Positions 15,261-22,629 of a stretch of DNA of 64,000 nucleotides are shown here, piece after piece (positions within the stretch are counted from its first letter, which is position 1; each line of letters begins with the position of its first letter). Source of the stretch: a virus; IMG/VR virus record IMGVR_UViG_3300034137_000024, positions 1 through 64,000 of that record, one strand, 5' to 3'. The position numbers were made by a program, and so were the translations under genes. Under the pieces are notes generated by a model, which was not told the origin of the DNA, did no database searches, and saw nothing but the letters and a program-made list of their open reading frames with translations.

Positions 15261-15798
15261 GTGCATGGCGTGCGAGAACCACTATGTGGCTCACGCGACC
15301 AACTGCCCAAAGTGCGGGCACGACGCCGCCAAGATCCTGCCCGCGATCCACCGGCACGCATGGGGGCTGGCTGAAACAGACGATGGGGGCTGCTGGATAT
15401 GCACAAAGTGCTGGGTTTCAGCGAGTACCGGCAGATTAACCGTCGCCCCACCCGTTGAAGGTTGCACGGTGCCGCCCCGTTCCCACCCCCGCTGTGAGAT
15501 TTGCAGCACGCCGGGAAACGTCGTCCCCGGATTGCACTCCTCCGGCGCCGGCTCGCTGCTGCAGCAAATCGTCGAAGCCGGTTCTGCCCTTGACCCGTCC
15601 GACATTGAGGACTTCGCCCGGTCCGCATTTGAGGAAGGCATGCAGTTCGGGGTGAACGTCGACCTGTTCACCAGGTACGCCAATCGCATCATCAAAGCGG
15701 CCCAGGCATCGATGCTCGAATCCGTCCGGGAAAAGCTGCTCGACCCGGAAATAGCCCACGTTGGGGAGGCTCAGTTGCACGACCGCCAAGCCCCATAG
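15247..15798 (+). CDS. Zinc-ribbon protein
   Basis: 183 residues. The N-terminus 'FECMACENHYVAHATNCPKCGH' is a CxxC-x11-CxxC zinc ribbon. Two further pairs ('CWICTKCW', 'CEIC') may form a second site, and the C-terminal 80 residues are helical. A fusion of a small zinc protein to a helical body; no family recognised. Confidence 0.55.
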   Translation: MPNFECMACENHYVAHATNCPKCGHDAAKILPAIHRHAWGLAETDDGGCWICTKCWVSASTGRLTVAPPVEGCTVPPRSHPRCEICSTPGNVVPGLHSSGAGSLLQQIVEAGSALDPSDIEDFARSAFEEGMQFGVNVDLFTRYANRIIKAAQASMLESVREKLLDPEIAHVGEAQLHDRQAP

Positions 15799-15872
15799 GT
15801 CGTGATGACCATCATTCGGCGCGGTGAAAGCCGCGCAACCCTTTTTAAATCTACGGTTTAGAGGAACGGAAA

Positions 15873-16472
15873 GTGGAAGTACTCCTGCTTGTTGGCCTAT
15901 TGGCCCTCAACACATTCATCAGTTGGTACAACGCGAAAGTCTGCGGCACGTATTGGGAGGAATCGAAGGTGCTGGGCGGCTTCCCCCGGGTGCTTATGTG
16001 GTGCGGCGCCATCCAGAGCGCTATCGGTTTCTCTATGTTGTTCTTGCTCGTCATGCTGGGCGTCGCCCACCTGACCGGCCACCTCCCGCCGGAGTTGGCA
16101 CACGCCACCGTCTCGCTGTGGTACTTGCTTGTCATCCTTCCATGCATCGGTACCGGCCTGATCATCACCGCGCACTCTTGGGTCATCGCCTGGCGCGATC
16201 GTAGCTGGCAGAACATGGGCGCCGCCGCGTGGAACACATTCTCCACCGGCATGAATATTTATGACCTGGCGAACGGCGGCGGCGCGACGGCACTCAACAA
16301 CATTGGCGAGCTATTCAGCAGCGACAGCGACGACGACGGCCGGCTGGGCAGGATTGCGATTGGCATGGTGCTGGTGGCCATCGTCGGCGGCGCCATGTTG
16401 ACCGCATGGATTATTCGCACGTACAGCCAACAGGCGTGCTCCGAGATGTGCGCCAAGGCTGCTGCTGCATGA
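15873..16472 (+). CDS. Four-helix inner-membrane protein
   Basis: 199 residues, GTG start after GAGGAACGG. Four membrane helices: ~3-20, 40-66, 80-108 and 166-186. Between the last two is an acidic cytoplasmic loop ('SSDSDDDGR'). Candidate for superinfection exclusion or membrane signalling, by position only. It is preceded by GTCGTGAT at 15797, one base off the late box. Confidence 0.6.
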   Translation: MEVLLLVGLLALNTFISWYNAKVCGTYWEESKVLGGFPRVLMWCGAIQSAIGFSMLFLLVMLGVAHLTGHLPPELAHATVSLWYLLVILPCIGTGLIITAHSWVIAWRDRSWQNMGAAAWNTFSTGMNIYDLANGGGATALNNIGELFSSDSDDDGRLGRIAIGMVLVAIVGGAMLTAWIIRTYSQQACSEMCAKAAAA

Positions 16473-16705
16473 AGGTCAGCGCCGCCGAGTTGCGCGCCGC
16501 GGGGATTTCAATTGCCGATCGGATACCAGACTGCGCCACGATTGACCGCTCTGGAATTCACTACAGGTTGAAGGGTGTCACGTCATCCCAGGACCGCGTT
16601 ATTACGTTCGATATGGAGGTCGAATTTACGGCGCCATTTGAGTGGATCACGTTAAGTGCTGAGGTGGGAAAAACGCTGGAGACAGAGAAGAAAAAAAGCG
16701 CTTGA
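16469..16705 (+). CDS. Small phage protein after the membrane gene
   Basis: 78 residues, ATGA overlap. 'MKVSAAELRAAGISIADRIPDCATI' then an alternating strand pattern. This is a typical small phage early protein of unknown function. Last gene of early operon A. Confidence 0.6.
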   Translation: MKVSAAELRAAGISIADRIPDCATIDRSGIHYRLKGVTSSQDRVITFDMEVEFTAPFEWITLSAEVGKTLETEKKKSA

Positions 16706-16986
16706 ATCGGCAGTGGCAGTAGGACGGATCGGGGGGCAATTGCTTGCCCCCTAATCCTGCTCAACCAATGCGCCGCCACAGCGCGGAAAGGAGAGTTGAG
16801 GTACGTGTTTTTTACCATATTCAGGCTTTGGAGTGTCAATTTACGCCTAAATATTAGCGAAAATCGGGGCCAGTCACGGTAAGTAAAATCTCTTAACGAC
16901 GGTTTCGGTGAATATTCATAAATAATTCGTGAGCGATCTAATGTTTTTCGTAAATTAACCGATAAACGTGCTTGATAAGCAGACAT
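16561..16986 (-). CDS. Doubtful AT-rich antisense frame with a strong ribosome site
   Basis: A 141-residue frame whose ATG follows GGAGGG by eight bases. The first ~75 codons are AT-rich and use TTA, AGA and ATA codons unlike the surrounding genes; the C-terminal part overlaps the convergent gene and the hairpin at 16732. It has no recognised family. Either a small foreign gene remnant or noncoding. Confidence 0.25.
   Translation of the reverse strand: MSAYQARLSVNLRKTLDRSRIIYEYSPKPSLRDFTYRDWPRFSLIFRRKLTLQSLNMVKNTYLNSPFRAVAAHWLSRIRGQAIAPRSVLLPLPIQALFFFSVSSVFPTSALNVIHSNGAVNSTSISNVITRSWDDVTPFNL
16732..16751 (+). terminator. Hairpin ending early operon A
   Basis: GGGGGCAA / TTGCCCCC with a TTGC loop, 27 bp after the last stop. 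The U-run is absent (TAATCC), so termination may be partial. Confidence 0.5.
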
Positions 16987-17182
16987 AAATTCTGCCCTCC
17001 GGTTCCCTACCATTCGTCCAAACATTTCCCATATCGCTCAACAAGATTGCTCCCTGCCAAAACCATCCTCCTAGAAGCCACTAGGCTGTTACTCAAATTT
17101 GATTAACTAAATTTGATTAATGGTATTGATCATTTTTGATAGATGGCGCATCGTCCACCTGCACCGGAAAGGAGGATGCACG
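16752..17182. promoter_or_regulatory. Spacer with the tandem operator of early operon B
   Basis: Two overlapping copies of the 18-bp element: TTACTCAAATTTGATTAA at 17089-17106 and TAACTAAATTTGATTAAT at 17104-17121. A possible promoter is TTGATT (17114-17119) with TGATAG 18 bp on. The rest (16800-17040) is AT-rich and lies under the doubtful antisense frame. Confidence 0.6.
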
Positions 17183-17365
17183 ATGTTTAAAAAGCCACAA
17201 GCCGAAGCCGCCACGCTCGACGAAATCATGTACCACAATGCCCGCCGGGCTTTCTTCGGAGAGCGGATGACTCGCAACTTGGATAAGGTCAAACCCATAG
17301 AGATATGGGCAACCCTGATCACCGTCGCCGCAGCGGCAATAAAGCTTTACCTGATCACGCGCTAA
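17183..17365 (+). CDS. Small membrane protein
   Basis: 60 residues, first gene of early operon B, with a consensus AAAGGAGG ribosome site. 'FKKPQAEAATLDEIMYHNARRAFF' is an amphipathic helix and 'IEIWATLITVAAAAIKLYLI' a membrane helix. A terminator follows within 10 bp. The 81-residue frame upstream lacks this ribosome site. Confidence 0.65.
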   Translation: MFKKPQAEAATLDEIMYHNARRAFFGERMTRNLDKVKPIEIWATLITVAAAAIKLYLITR

Positions 17366-17373
17366 ACCGATGC

Positions 17374-17398
17374 GGGCCGGGGAGACCCGGTCCCTTTT
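17374..17398 (+). terminator. Intrinsic terminator
   Basis: GGGCCGGG-GAGA-CCCGGTCC (one G-U pair) followed by CTTTT. Confidence 0.7.
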
Positions 17399-17494
17399 GC
17401 CGCCACAGCAGATAAACACCGCGACACTCGCCCTGGCCTCTTGAAAAGATCGCCGGGGCGATTCAGTCTGATCAAACCCCAAGGAGAGACCGCC

Positions 17495-17671
17495 ATGACC
17501 GAGAACGAACTCCACCAGCTGCAGGCTGAGGTGCGGGTATTCATTAAGGAATGTCAGGCCTTTGAAGACGTCCCTCACCGCTGGACCGATGGCTTGCCAC
17601 AATTTCTGCTCGGGGCGGCCCTGACCGCCTCGCTGGTCCTTCTTTCGGCCGCTGTTCTGAAGTTCGCATAG
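17495..17671 (+). CDS. Small membrane protein
   Basis: 58 residues after AAGGAGA. Charged N-terminal helix ('MTENELHQLQAEVRVFIKECQ') then one membrane helix ('FLLGAALTASLVLLSAAVLKFA'). Same plan as the protein at 17183, so they may be related. Bracketed by terminators. Confidence 0.65.
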   Translation: MTENELHQLQAEVRVFIKECQAFEDVPHRWTDGLPQFLLGAALTASLVLLSAAVLKFA

Positions 17672-17703
17672 CCCAGCGCAAGAAAAACTTTTCCGAAATA
17701 TTC

Positions 17704-17729
17704 AGCCCCGCTCAGTCGGGGCTTTTTTT
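17704..17729 (+). terminator. Strong intrinsic terminator
   Basis: AGCCCCG-CTCAGT-CGGGGCT followed by seven T. Confidence 0.85.
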
Positions 17730-17829
17730 CGTCATGGTCATATAAACCGGGGTTTTCAGAGTAATTCGGAATATTCCGAATAACCCCCCTCCCCCAGTTA
17801 CCGCACCTTCGGACCTCCCGTCCGGGGAA

Positions 17830-17837
17830 GTCGTGAC
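17830..17837 (+). promoter_or_regulatory. GTCGTGAC box, plus strand
   Basis: GTCGTGACGGCAC, 100 bp after the strong terminator and 45 bp before the ATG at 17882, oriented with the plus-strand genes. Confidence 0.5.
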
Positions 17838-17881
17838 GGCACGATCGGCGCTCCATTTGTAACCTCCCGACCACCGCTGAC

Positions 17882-18070
17882 ATGACGACCCTATGCCTAT
17901 CTCACCGTTGGAAGTTCATCCCCAATCGACGTATCCAGTGCGCCGACTGCCGAATCATTGCCGAACCATCGGCCTCCTGCGCGGAGGTCAAGGGCGGCCG
18001 TACTTGGGCGAACTTGGAGCCAAGGTCGCGACAGCGGCGCGCCGTGGGCGACCGTCCCTGTTTTCCGTAG
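17882..18070 (+). CDS. Small CxxC protein overlapping the next frame
   Basis: 62 residues, 'HRWKFIPNRRIQCADCRIIAEP', with a zinc-knuckle-like CADC and GC-rich third positions typical of this genome. It overlaps the HTH frame (17893-18216) for almost its whole length in another frame. It may be the true N-terminus of that protein joined by frameshifting, or a separate gene. Confidence 0.45.
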   Translation: MTTLCLSHRWKFIPNRRIQCADCRIIAEPSASCAEVKGGRTWANLEPRSRQRRAVGDRPCFP

Positions 18071-18216
18071 AGACGCTGGCCAACGCTTACGAACTGCGCA
18101 CCGCCGGCAAGGACTGGCATCGCATAGGCCTGCTGCTCGGCGTCCCCCAAGGACAAATCCACTCAGCGGTGCGCCAGGCCTGTCGCACCGGGATCAGCCA
18201 GCGTCTGGCCGGATGA
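17893..18216 (+). CDS. HTH-like protein, N-terminus uncertain
   Basis: 107 residues as read. The C-terminal 55 ('GRPSLFSVETLANAYELRTAGKDWHRIGLLLGV...SAVRQA') form a homeodomain-like helix-turn-helix. The first ~50 residues are poor in coding character, whereas the overlapping 17882 frame is good there. Its stop overlaps the next ATG as ATGA, which supports translation of the C-terminal part. Confidence 0.5.
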   Translation: MPISPLEVHPQSTYPVRRLPNHCRTIGLLRGGQGRPYLGELGAKVATAARRGRPSLFSVETLANAYELRTAGKDWHRIGLLLGVPQGQIHSAVRQACRTGISQRLAG

Positions 18217-18512
18217 CTCCGGACGAACTGCGGGCATCCGCCAGGGACTTGCGCAGGCTCGCCGCGTACGCCGACAGCCGAAGCGGCCGCCTCCATGATC
18301 TGGATCGGGCTGCGGAATATGAGCGGCAAGCGATCGCCATGGAGCAACCCGACACCGTCACCCCTGCCGCCATCGATGACGACGACGGCGAGGCTGAATT
18401 TCAAGCAAGGCTGAGTGCCACCCGGGCAAGTGAAGCTCTGGCGCGATCAGCGCGAATCCGTAAAGCAATGAGACAGATGGAAGCCTATCTAGGCCTCCCG
18501 CATAAGGACTAA
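18213..18512 (+). CDS. Small helical phage protein
   Basis: 99 residues from the ATG at 18213. Arg/Ala-rich helices ('ELRASARDLRRLAAYADSRSGRLHDLDRAAEYERQA') and an acidic patch (DDDDGEAE). The 185-residue frame upstream is a shadow of the two preceding genes. Confidence 0.6.
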   Translation: MTPDELRASARDLRRLAAYADSRSGRLHDLDRAAEYERQAIAMEQPDTVTPAAIDDDDGEAEFQARLSATRASEALARSARIRKAMRQMEAYLGLPHKD

Positions 18513-18515
18513 GTA

Positions 18516-19049
18516 ATGACCACTGCAACGCCAACGAATACCCCTATTGCCGCCCCTCGACTCTGGGCGGTTCACTTGAAAGGCGTCGACCAGGTCATCG
18601 CCATGCTCGACTTTGATGCCGCGACCAAGTGGGCCGACGACACCAACACCGAGTGGGCGCGCCAATCGGCCCGGCACCAACAGACCATCCCTGGCTTCGA
18701 GGCAGTCGTCGTCCACTCCCCGTGGGCAGGCGAAGAACACTACCGAAACTGCGCGCAGATACTTACCCAAGTCATGCAAGCCGGCGACGCGATGCTGAAC
18801 AACCTACGTCATCAAGCCGCCAGGCTGCACGCTGACGCGATCCGCTACTACTTCCACCGCGACGTGTCCCTCAATCCAGCGTTGGAAGAAACGCTGCAGC
18901 CAGTGATGAGCTTTGTGGATGAGTTGGATGAGCCAAAAAACGCCACCGAATACGACGCCTTGATGGACCGCTGCATCCAAGCCGCCCGACAAGCAACCTT
19001 GTGGCCACCAGCAGCGCCAGAGGCCCCGGCAGTAGAGGTGGCCGCCTAA
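18516..19049 (+). CDS. Phage early protein of unknown function
   Basis: 177 residues. The N-terminal 'RLWAVHLKGVDQVIAMLDFDAATKWADDTN' is a module seen in several phage early proteins (WAVHxxGxDxVxAxxDxxxA). Helical remainder with acidic C-terminus. Coupled to the next gene by TAATG. Confidence 0.6.
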   Translation: MTTATPTNTPIAAPRLWAVHLKGVDQVIAMLDFDAATKWADDTNTEWARQSARHQQTIPGFEAVVVHSPWAGEEHYRNCAQILTQVMQAGDAMLNNLRHQAARLHADAIRYYFHRDVSLNPALEETLQPVMSFVDELDEPKNATEYDALMDRCIQAARQATLWPPAAPEAPAVEVAA

Positions 19050-19996
19050 TGAGCCTGACATGCTGCATTCAACTGCACGGTAAATTCTCAGCCGGCGAGC
19101 GCGGCGTCATCACTGACCCCGTTTTGGTCTTTGCAAGCGACTACACCAATATGGTCGAGAAACTGAGCGCCGAGCGAGACCATTGGAAAGCCAACCATGA
19201 CTGCCTGCGCGAACGCGCTCGGTTGCTTCGCGAGCGTCTGGATATGCCAGTCGAGCGCGTCCAGGCATTTGACCAGGTGCAGCACCTGCAGCAAGAAGTC
19301 GCCACGCTGGTACAGACGGTCAATGAGCTGAGCCAGGCGCGCACCGCTTTGGAGATCGAGAACGGCGCCATTGAATCGCAACTGGTAGAGGCTCGCGCCC
19401 TGGCCAGTCAGTACAGCCAAGCCAACAGCCTGCTGTCCCGCACCGTGCAAATGCTGGAAAGCCAAGTCAAGACTTTGCAGGCGCATCCGCAAAGCTACCA
19501 GACCGGCTACAACGAAGGTCGGCGCCTGGGCAGCAAGCTGGCGCACCAGGAACGCAGATCGTTGGGCACCCGATTGGGCGAGCTGCAAAAACACGCCGAC
19601 AGCCTCGAACTGTTCCTTGGCAACAGCGATAAGTACTGCCGCTCACTGGAAATACGCATCGACCGCACCGCCGCGTCCATTCAGCAGGCGTTTAACGCCA
19701 AGTTTGACGAGTGGCACCCGCTGCTCGAAGAAGCTCTGCGCTGCGCGTACAACCCGTCACCGGAAAACGTCCTTTGGAGCCACATCACCAAGGGCGGTCA
19801 CTATGCGCTGATCGGTGAGTCCAGCGGCGCCGGCACCAAGCGCGGCGAACACCTGCTGGTCTACCGCGACACCCGAAACGGTGCGCTGTACCACCGCACA
19901 CATTTCGATTTCCGCAGCAGCATGGTCGCAGTCGACCTAAAAGCTCGGGACCAAGCCCTCGGCCAGCCAGCCACCGACATGAGGAAAACCGCATGA
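19049..19996 (+). CDS. Coiled-coil protein with C-terminal DUF1653-like domain
   Basis: 315 residues from the ATG at 19049. Residues ~30-215 are a long coiled coil ('LQQEVATLVQTVNELSQARTALEIE'). The last ~55 ('GGHYALIGESSG..GTKRGEHLLVYRDTRNGALYHRTHFDF') look like the small barrel DUF1653, where GxYxxxG..H....LVVYRD is typical. Function unknown; the length suggests a scaffold or adaptor. ATGA overlap with the next gene. Confidence 0.6.
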   Translation: MSLTCCIQLHGKFSAGERGVITDPVLVFASDYTNMVEKLSAERDHWKANHDCLRERARLLRERLDMPVERVQAFDQVQHLQQEVATLVQTVNELSQARTALEIENGAIESQLVEARALASQYSQANSLLSRTVQMLESQVKTLQAHPQSYQTGYNEGRRLGSKLAHQERRSLGTRLGELQKHADSLELFLGNSDKYCRSLEIRIDRTAASIQQAFNAKFDEWHPLLEEALRCAYNPSPENVLWSHITKGGHYALIGESSGAGTKRGEHLLVYRDTRNGALYHRTHFDFRSSMVAVDLKARDQALGQPATDMRKTA

Positions 19997-20352
19997 AACT
20001 GACAGTACTGACCGGCTTTCGCGAGAACGTCGCGCAGCAGCTGCGCGCCACTGCGGTCGACCCCTTTTGCACCGGAGTTTCGATCGAGGGCGCCGGCACG
20101 CTGAAAGACCTGCTGCTCGACGGCTACCTCGCCATCAAGGCCCAGCCCGAGGATCAGCACATAGGTAAGGCCCTACACGCAGCCGTTTCGGCGCTGCATC
20201 TGGGTGACAGCAGCGACTATGAAGCCGCGTTGTGGGACGTCATCCGCAACATCGCGCCGCACCTGGTTGACCAGATGGAGGTCGACTCCGGCAGCGTCTA
20301 CGCCCTGACCCTACCAGAAGTCCAGACCGAGGCAGAGCCGGAGGCTGTATGA
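19993..20352 (+). CDS. Phage early protein
   Basis: 119 residues, soluble, no motif I recognise. 'KAQPEDQHIGKALHAAVSALHLGDSSDYEAALWDVIRNI' is a helical pair and the C-terminus is acidic. ATGA overlaps on both sides. Confidence 0.55.
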   Translation: MKLTVLTGFRENVAQQLRATAVDPFCTGVSIEGAGTLKDLLLDGYLAIKAQPEDQHIGKALHAAVSALHLGDSSDYEAALWDVIRNIAPHLVDQMEVDSGSVYALTLPEVQTEAEPEAV

Positions 20353-21200
20353 ACGACGTGGCGCGCTACACGCGATCCGATATCGTCTACTCAGGCTTGG
20401 AGCATGAGCATCGCCATTTCGTCGATGCTCGTGATTATGACGCGCTGCTCTCCAGGGTTCAGGCCTTGGAGGGCTACAAAGCCGCTATCATCAGTACCCT
20501 GATGATCAACCACGGCATGAAAGCCGAGCACGAAACCGATCCGCGTCAGGCCTTGGCTGACCTGGTGCATATCGAGTGCGAAATGGCGCTTGATGCGCGG
20601 ATCAGCGAACGCGCCCGGCTGACCAGGTACTCCCGGCCGGCCGTCTCTTGGGTATTCATTCAGACACCTCCTGATTGGCAGCTTGTACCTTGCGAACCAA
20701 CCCCGCAAATGGTGGCTGCGCCGTTTGCAGGCAAGGTCGAAGCCCAGTGCGTCAGTACGCAGACGCGTAGCCGTCAGCAGATGGCCGAGAACTACAAGGC
20801 CATGATTGATCACGCGCCAGTGAGCACGATGGGGGATATTTACGCCTACAACGGCGTGCCGGCGCGCAAGAAGGCAACCCAGATGGTCGATGGCCTGATG
20901 GTGCTGAGCCTGCGCGATGTAGGCTGGAATGCCGCACTGGACCTAATCGCCGGGCAGACCGAACTGGAGCTGACCGACGCGCTCAAGCGCATCCTGAACT
21001 TTCCCGAGTTCGTCCTGCAGGTCGTCGCGGCGGGCATGCAGAACCGGGGCATTGCCGACTTCGGCGGCATACTCGACCGGTCCAAGGTTCTGCACTGGAT
21101 GCTGAGCATTTATCTGCACCACGGCGAAAACTGGGTAGCGATCGCCGCTCACGAACTGGGCGAAGGCTCGGCCTCGGAGATGCTGAGGCGCCATCAATGA
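20349..21200 (+). CDS. Phage early protein with WQLVPxEPT motif
   Basis: 283 residues. The centre has 'PPDWQLVPCEPTPQMV', a short module reused in many phage early proteins. The C-terminal ~100 residues ('TELELTDALKRILNFPEFVLQVVAAGMQNRGIADF') are helical. Probably a mosaic of phage modules; function unknown. Confidence 0.6.
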   Translation: MNDVARYTRSDIVYSGLEHEHRHFVDARDYDALLSRVQALEGYKAAIISTLMINHGMKAEHETDPRQALADLVHIECEMALDARISERARLTRYSRPAVSWVFIQTPPDWQLVPCEPTPQMVAAPFAGKVEAQCVSTQTRSRQQMAENYKAMIDHAPVSTMGDIYAYNGVPARKKATQMVDGLMVLSLRDVGWNAALDLIAGQTELELTDALKRILNFPEFVLQVVAAGMQNRGIADFGGILDRSKVLHWMLSIYLHHGENWVAIAAHELGEGSASEMLRRHQ

Positions 21201-21376
21201 ACACCATGCGCGAGCGGTTCGAGCTCACTTATTGCCGGCAGCAGGGGCACGTCGTCCGATCGCGCCTGCTGTTCCGCCGCAACGCTGATGGGCGCTACAG
21301 CAACCGCGCCCTGGAATTGACGTGGTGCCGCTACAAGCGCGGCCACGTCCAGCAACTCACACAAGGGGCCGCATAG
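21197..21376 (+). CDS. 59-residue basic protein
   Basis: Arg/Tyr-rich with two cysteines ('LTYCRQQGHVV', 'LTWCRYKRGHV'). These two halves look like a short internal repeat (LTxCRxxxGHV), perhaps one zinc site. Start and stop overlap the neighbours (ATGA at 21197, TAGTG at 21376), which is the main support. Confidence 0.6.
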   Translation: MNTMRERFELTYCRQQGHVVRSRLLFRRNADGRYSNRALELTWCRYKRGHVQQLTQGAA

Positions 21377-21780
21377 TGCCGATGATTCAGATTGCCCGGT
21401 ACCGGCACAGCAAACAGTTCAAATCGGGCCTGCCGGCGATTGTCGGGCCGCGCTCTTACACCAACGCCCAGCGTCGCTGGCAGGCGCGTATTTCGGTCAA
21501 CGTCCCGACCAGGCGAATCGAGATTCACGACCAGGACTTACAGGCCGTCGACACCGGCGGCGTCTTCACTGTGCCCGACTCGCCCGTCGCGCTGGTGTAC
21601 GAGAACAGGCCCGAGCAGAGCATGACCGTGAATATCGGCGTTCTGAGCTACTCGCAGGCCTGCGAGGTCATCGCCGATCAGATGCAGGAGCTGCTCCGCG
21701 AGTGTCCGGACTGGACGGACTTTGAATGGCAGGTCTGGACGGAAAAGGGCAAGGCCCCGAAGGTTCGGAGGGCAGGATGA
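21376..21780 (+). CDS. Phage early protein
   Basis: 134 residues from GTG at 21376, seven bases after AAGGGG; an ATG at 21382 is the alternative. Beta-rich N-terminus and an acidic helix ('SQACEVIADQMQELLRECPDW'). No family recognised. ATGA overlap with the next gene. Confidence 0.55.
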   Translation: MPMIQIARYRHSKQFKSGLPAIVGPRSYTNAQRRWQARISVNVPTRRIEIHDQDLQAVDTGGVFTVPDSPVALVYENRPEQSMTVNIGVLSYSQACEVIADQMQELLRECPDWTDFEWQVWTEKGKAPKVRRAG

Positions 21781-21956
21781 AGATCGAGGAAGACATCTGG
21801 GAGTGGCGCCCCGCTGGCAAGGCCTGTACAGGCAAGCACGTCTGGGTAGTATTCCTGAGCCACCGTATCCGTGAGTGCTGCGACTGTGGCGCCCGGGAGG
21901 ATCTGCGGGCCGACTTTGGCATCGGCCCCCGGATCCCCAAGTCTAAAGCAGCATGA
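21777..21956 (+). CDS. Small zinc-site protein
   Basis: 59 residues, last of early operon B. 'GKHVWVVFLSHRIRECCDCGARE' holds a Cys cluster (CCDC) suited to one metal. Ends 10 bp from the convergent exported-protein gene. Confidence 0.55.
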   Translation: MKIEEDIWEWRPAGKACTGKHVWVVFLSHRIRECCDCGAREDLRADFGIGPRIPKSKAA

Positions 21957-21965
21957 CCAAGTTCC

Positions 21966-22439
21966 TCAAGGCGATGCCATCGCGGAGTTGAATGCGTTTT
22001 GCACAGCTTGGGAAGCGTATTTATTCGAGTCGTGCCCTATGTCGTTGACTTCCCCAAGGTCGGAAATCCCAACAAACTTTTTCTCGGCATCGCCAACGTC
22101 GCGTTGGCGCACTGTCCAATGGGCTCTCCCCCGAACATCCCGATCCTCATGCCCACCTTGAGCACATGGTGTACCCCATCCTTGGCGGGTGTATTTGCCC
22201 GAGTAATTTGCATAAATATCTGCATTCTTGCCGCTGATAGTGACATCGACGCTGTTGATGGTGATATCCGCACGAAACGTATCGCCCGGGCAGCCTAGAA
22301 GCGTCTTCTGTCGACCGTCGTATGAGGCTGATCCAGTTCGATGCGTTAATCGATCCTTCACAGAATCCTCTGCGTCGGTCGCAAAGATGGGCAGGGAAAT
22401 AGTCGACAGCAGCAGAAGCGCACATGCGAGCGTTTTCAT
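21966..22439 (-). CDS. Exported protein (moron)
   Basis: 157 residues from the ATG at 22439, after AAAGG. Sec signal peptide 'MKTLACALLLLSTISLPIFA' with cleavage near TDA. The mature part has two cysteines and Thr/Gly-rich strands. It is alone on the minus strand between the early operons and the replication block, the usual place of a lysogeny gene. No family recognised. Confidence 0.6.
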   Translation of the reverse strand: MKTLACALLLLSTISLPIFATDAEDSVKDRLTHRTGSASYDGRQKTLLGCPGDTFRADITINSVDVTISGKNADIYANYSGKYTRQGWGTPCAQGGHEDRDVRGRAHWTVRQRDVGDAEKKFVGISDLGEVNDIGHDSNKYASQAVQNAFNSAMASP

Positions 22440-22565
22440 GGTGTGAACCTTTTTTATGAGATAGTCCTGCGCATTGCGCGTCCTGGTCACATCTCAATTC
22501 GGCTCAGCCTCCCGCACAGCGCCCATCAAGTATTGTCGAGAACTGGGATTTTGCTCCGGATACAT

Positions 22566-22590
22566 GACAAAGCCGGCATCGCTGCCGGCT
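22566..22590 (-). terminator. Terminator of the replication block
   Basis: AGCCGGC-AGCGAT-GCCGGCT followed by TTGTC on the minus strand, 40 bp after the primase-helicase stop. Confidence 0.6.
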
Positions 22591-22629
22591 CTATTTGTTG
22601 CTCAACCGCCCCTCAAGCCCCCCTGTAAG

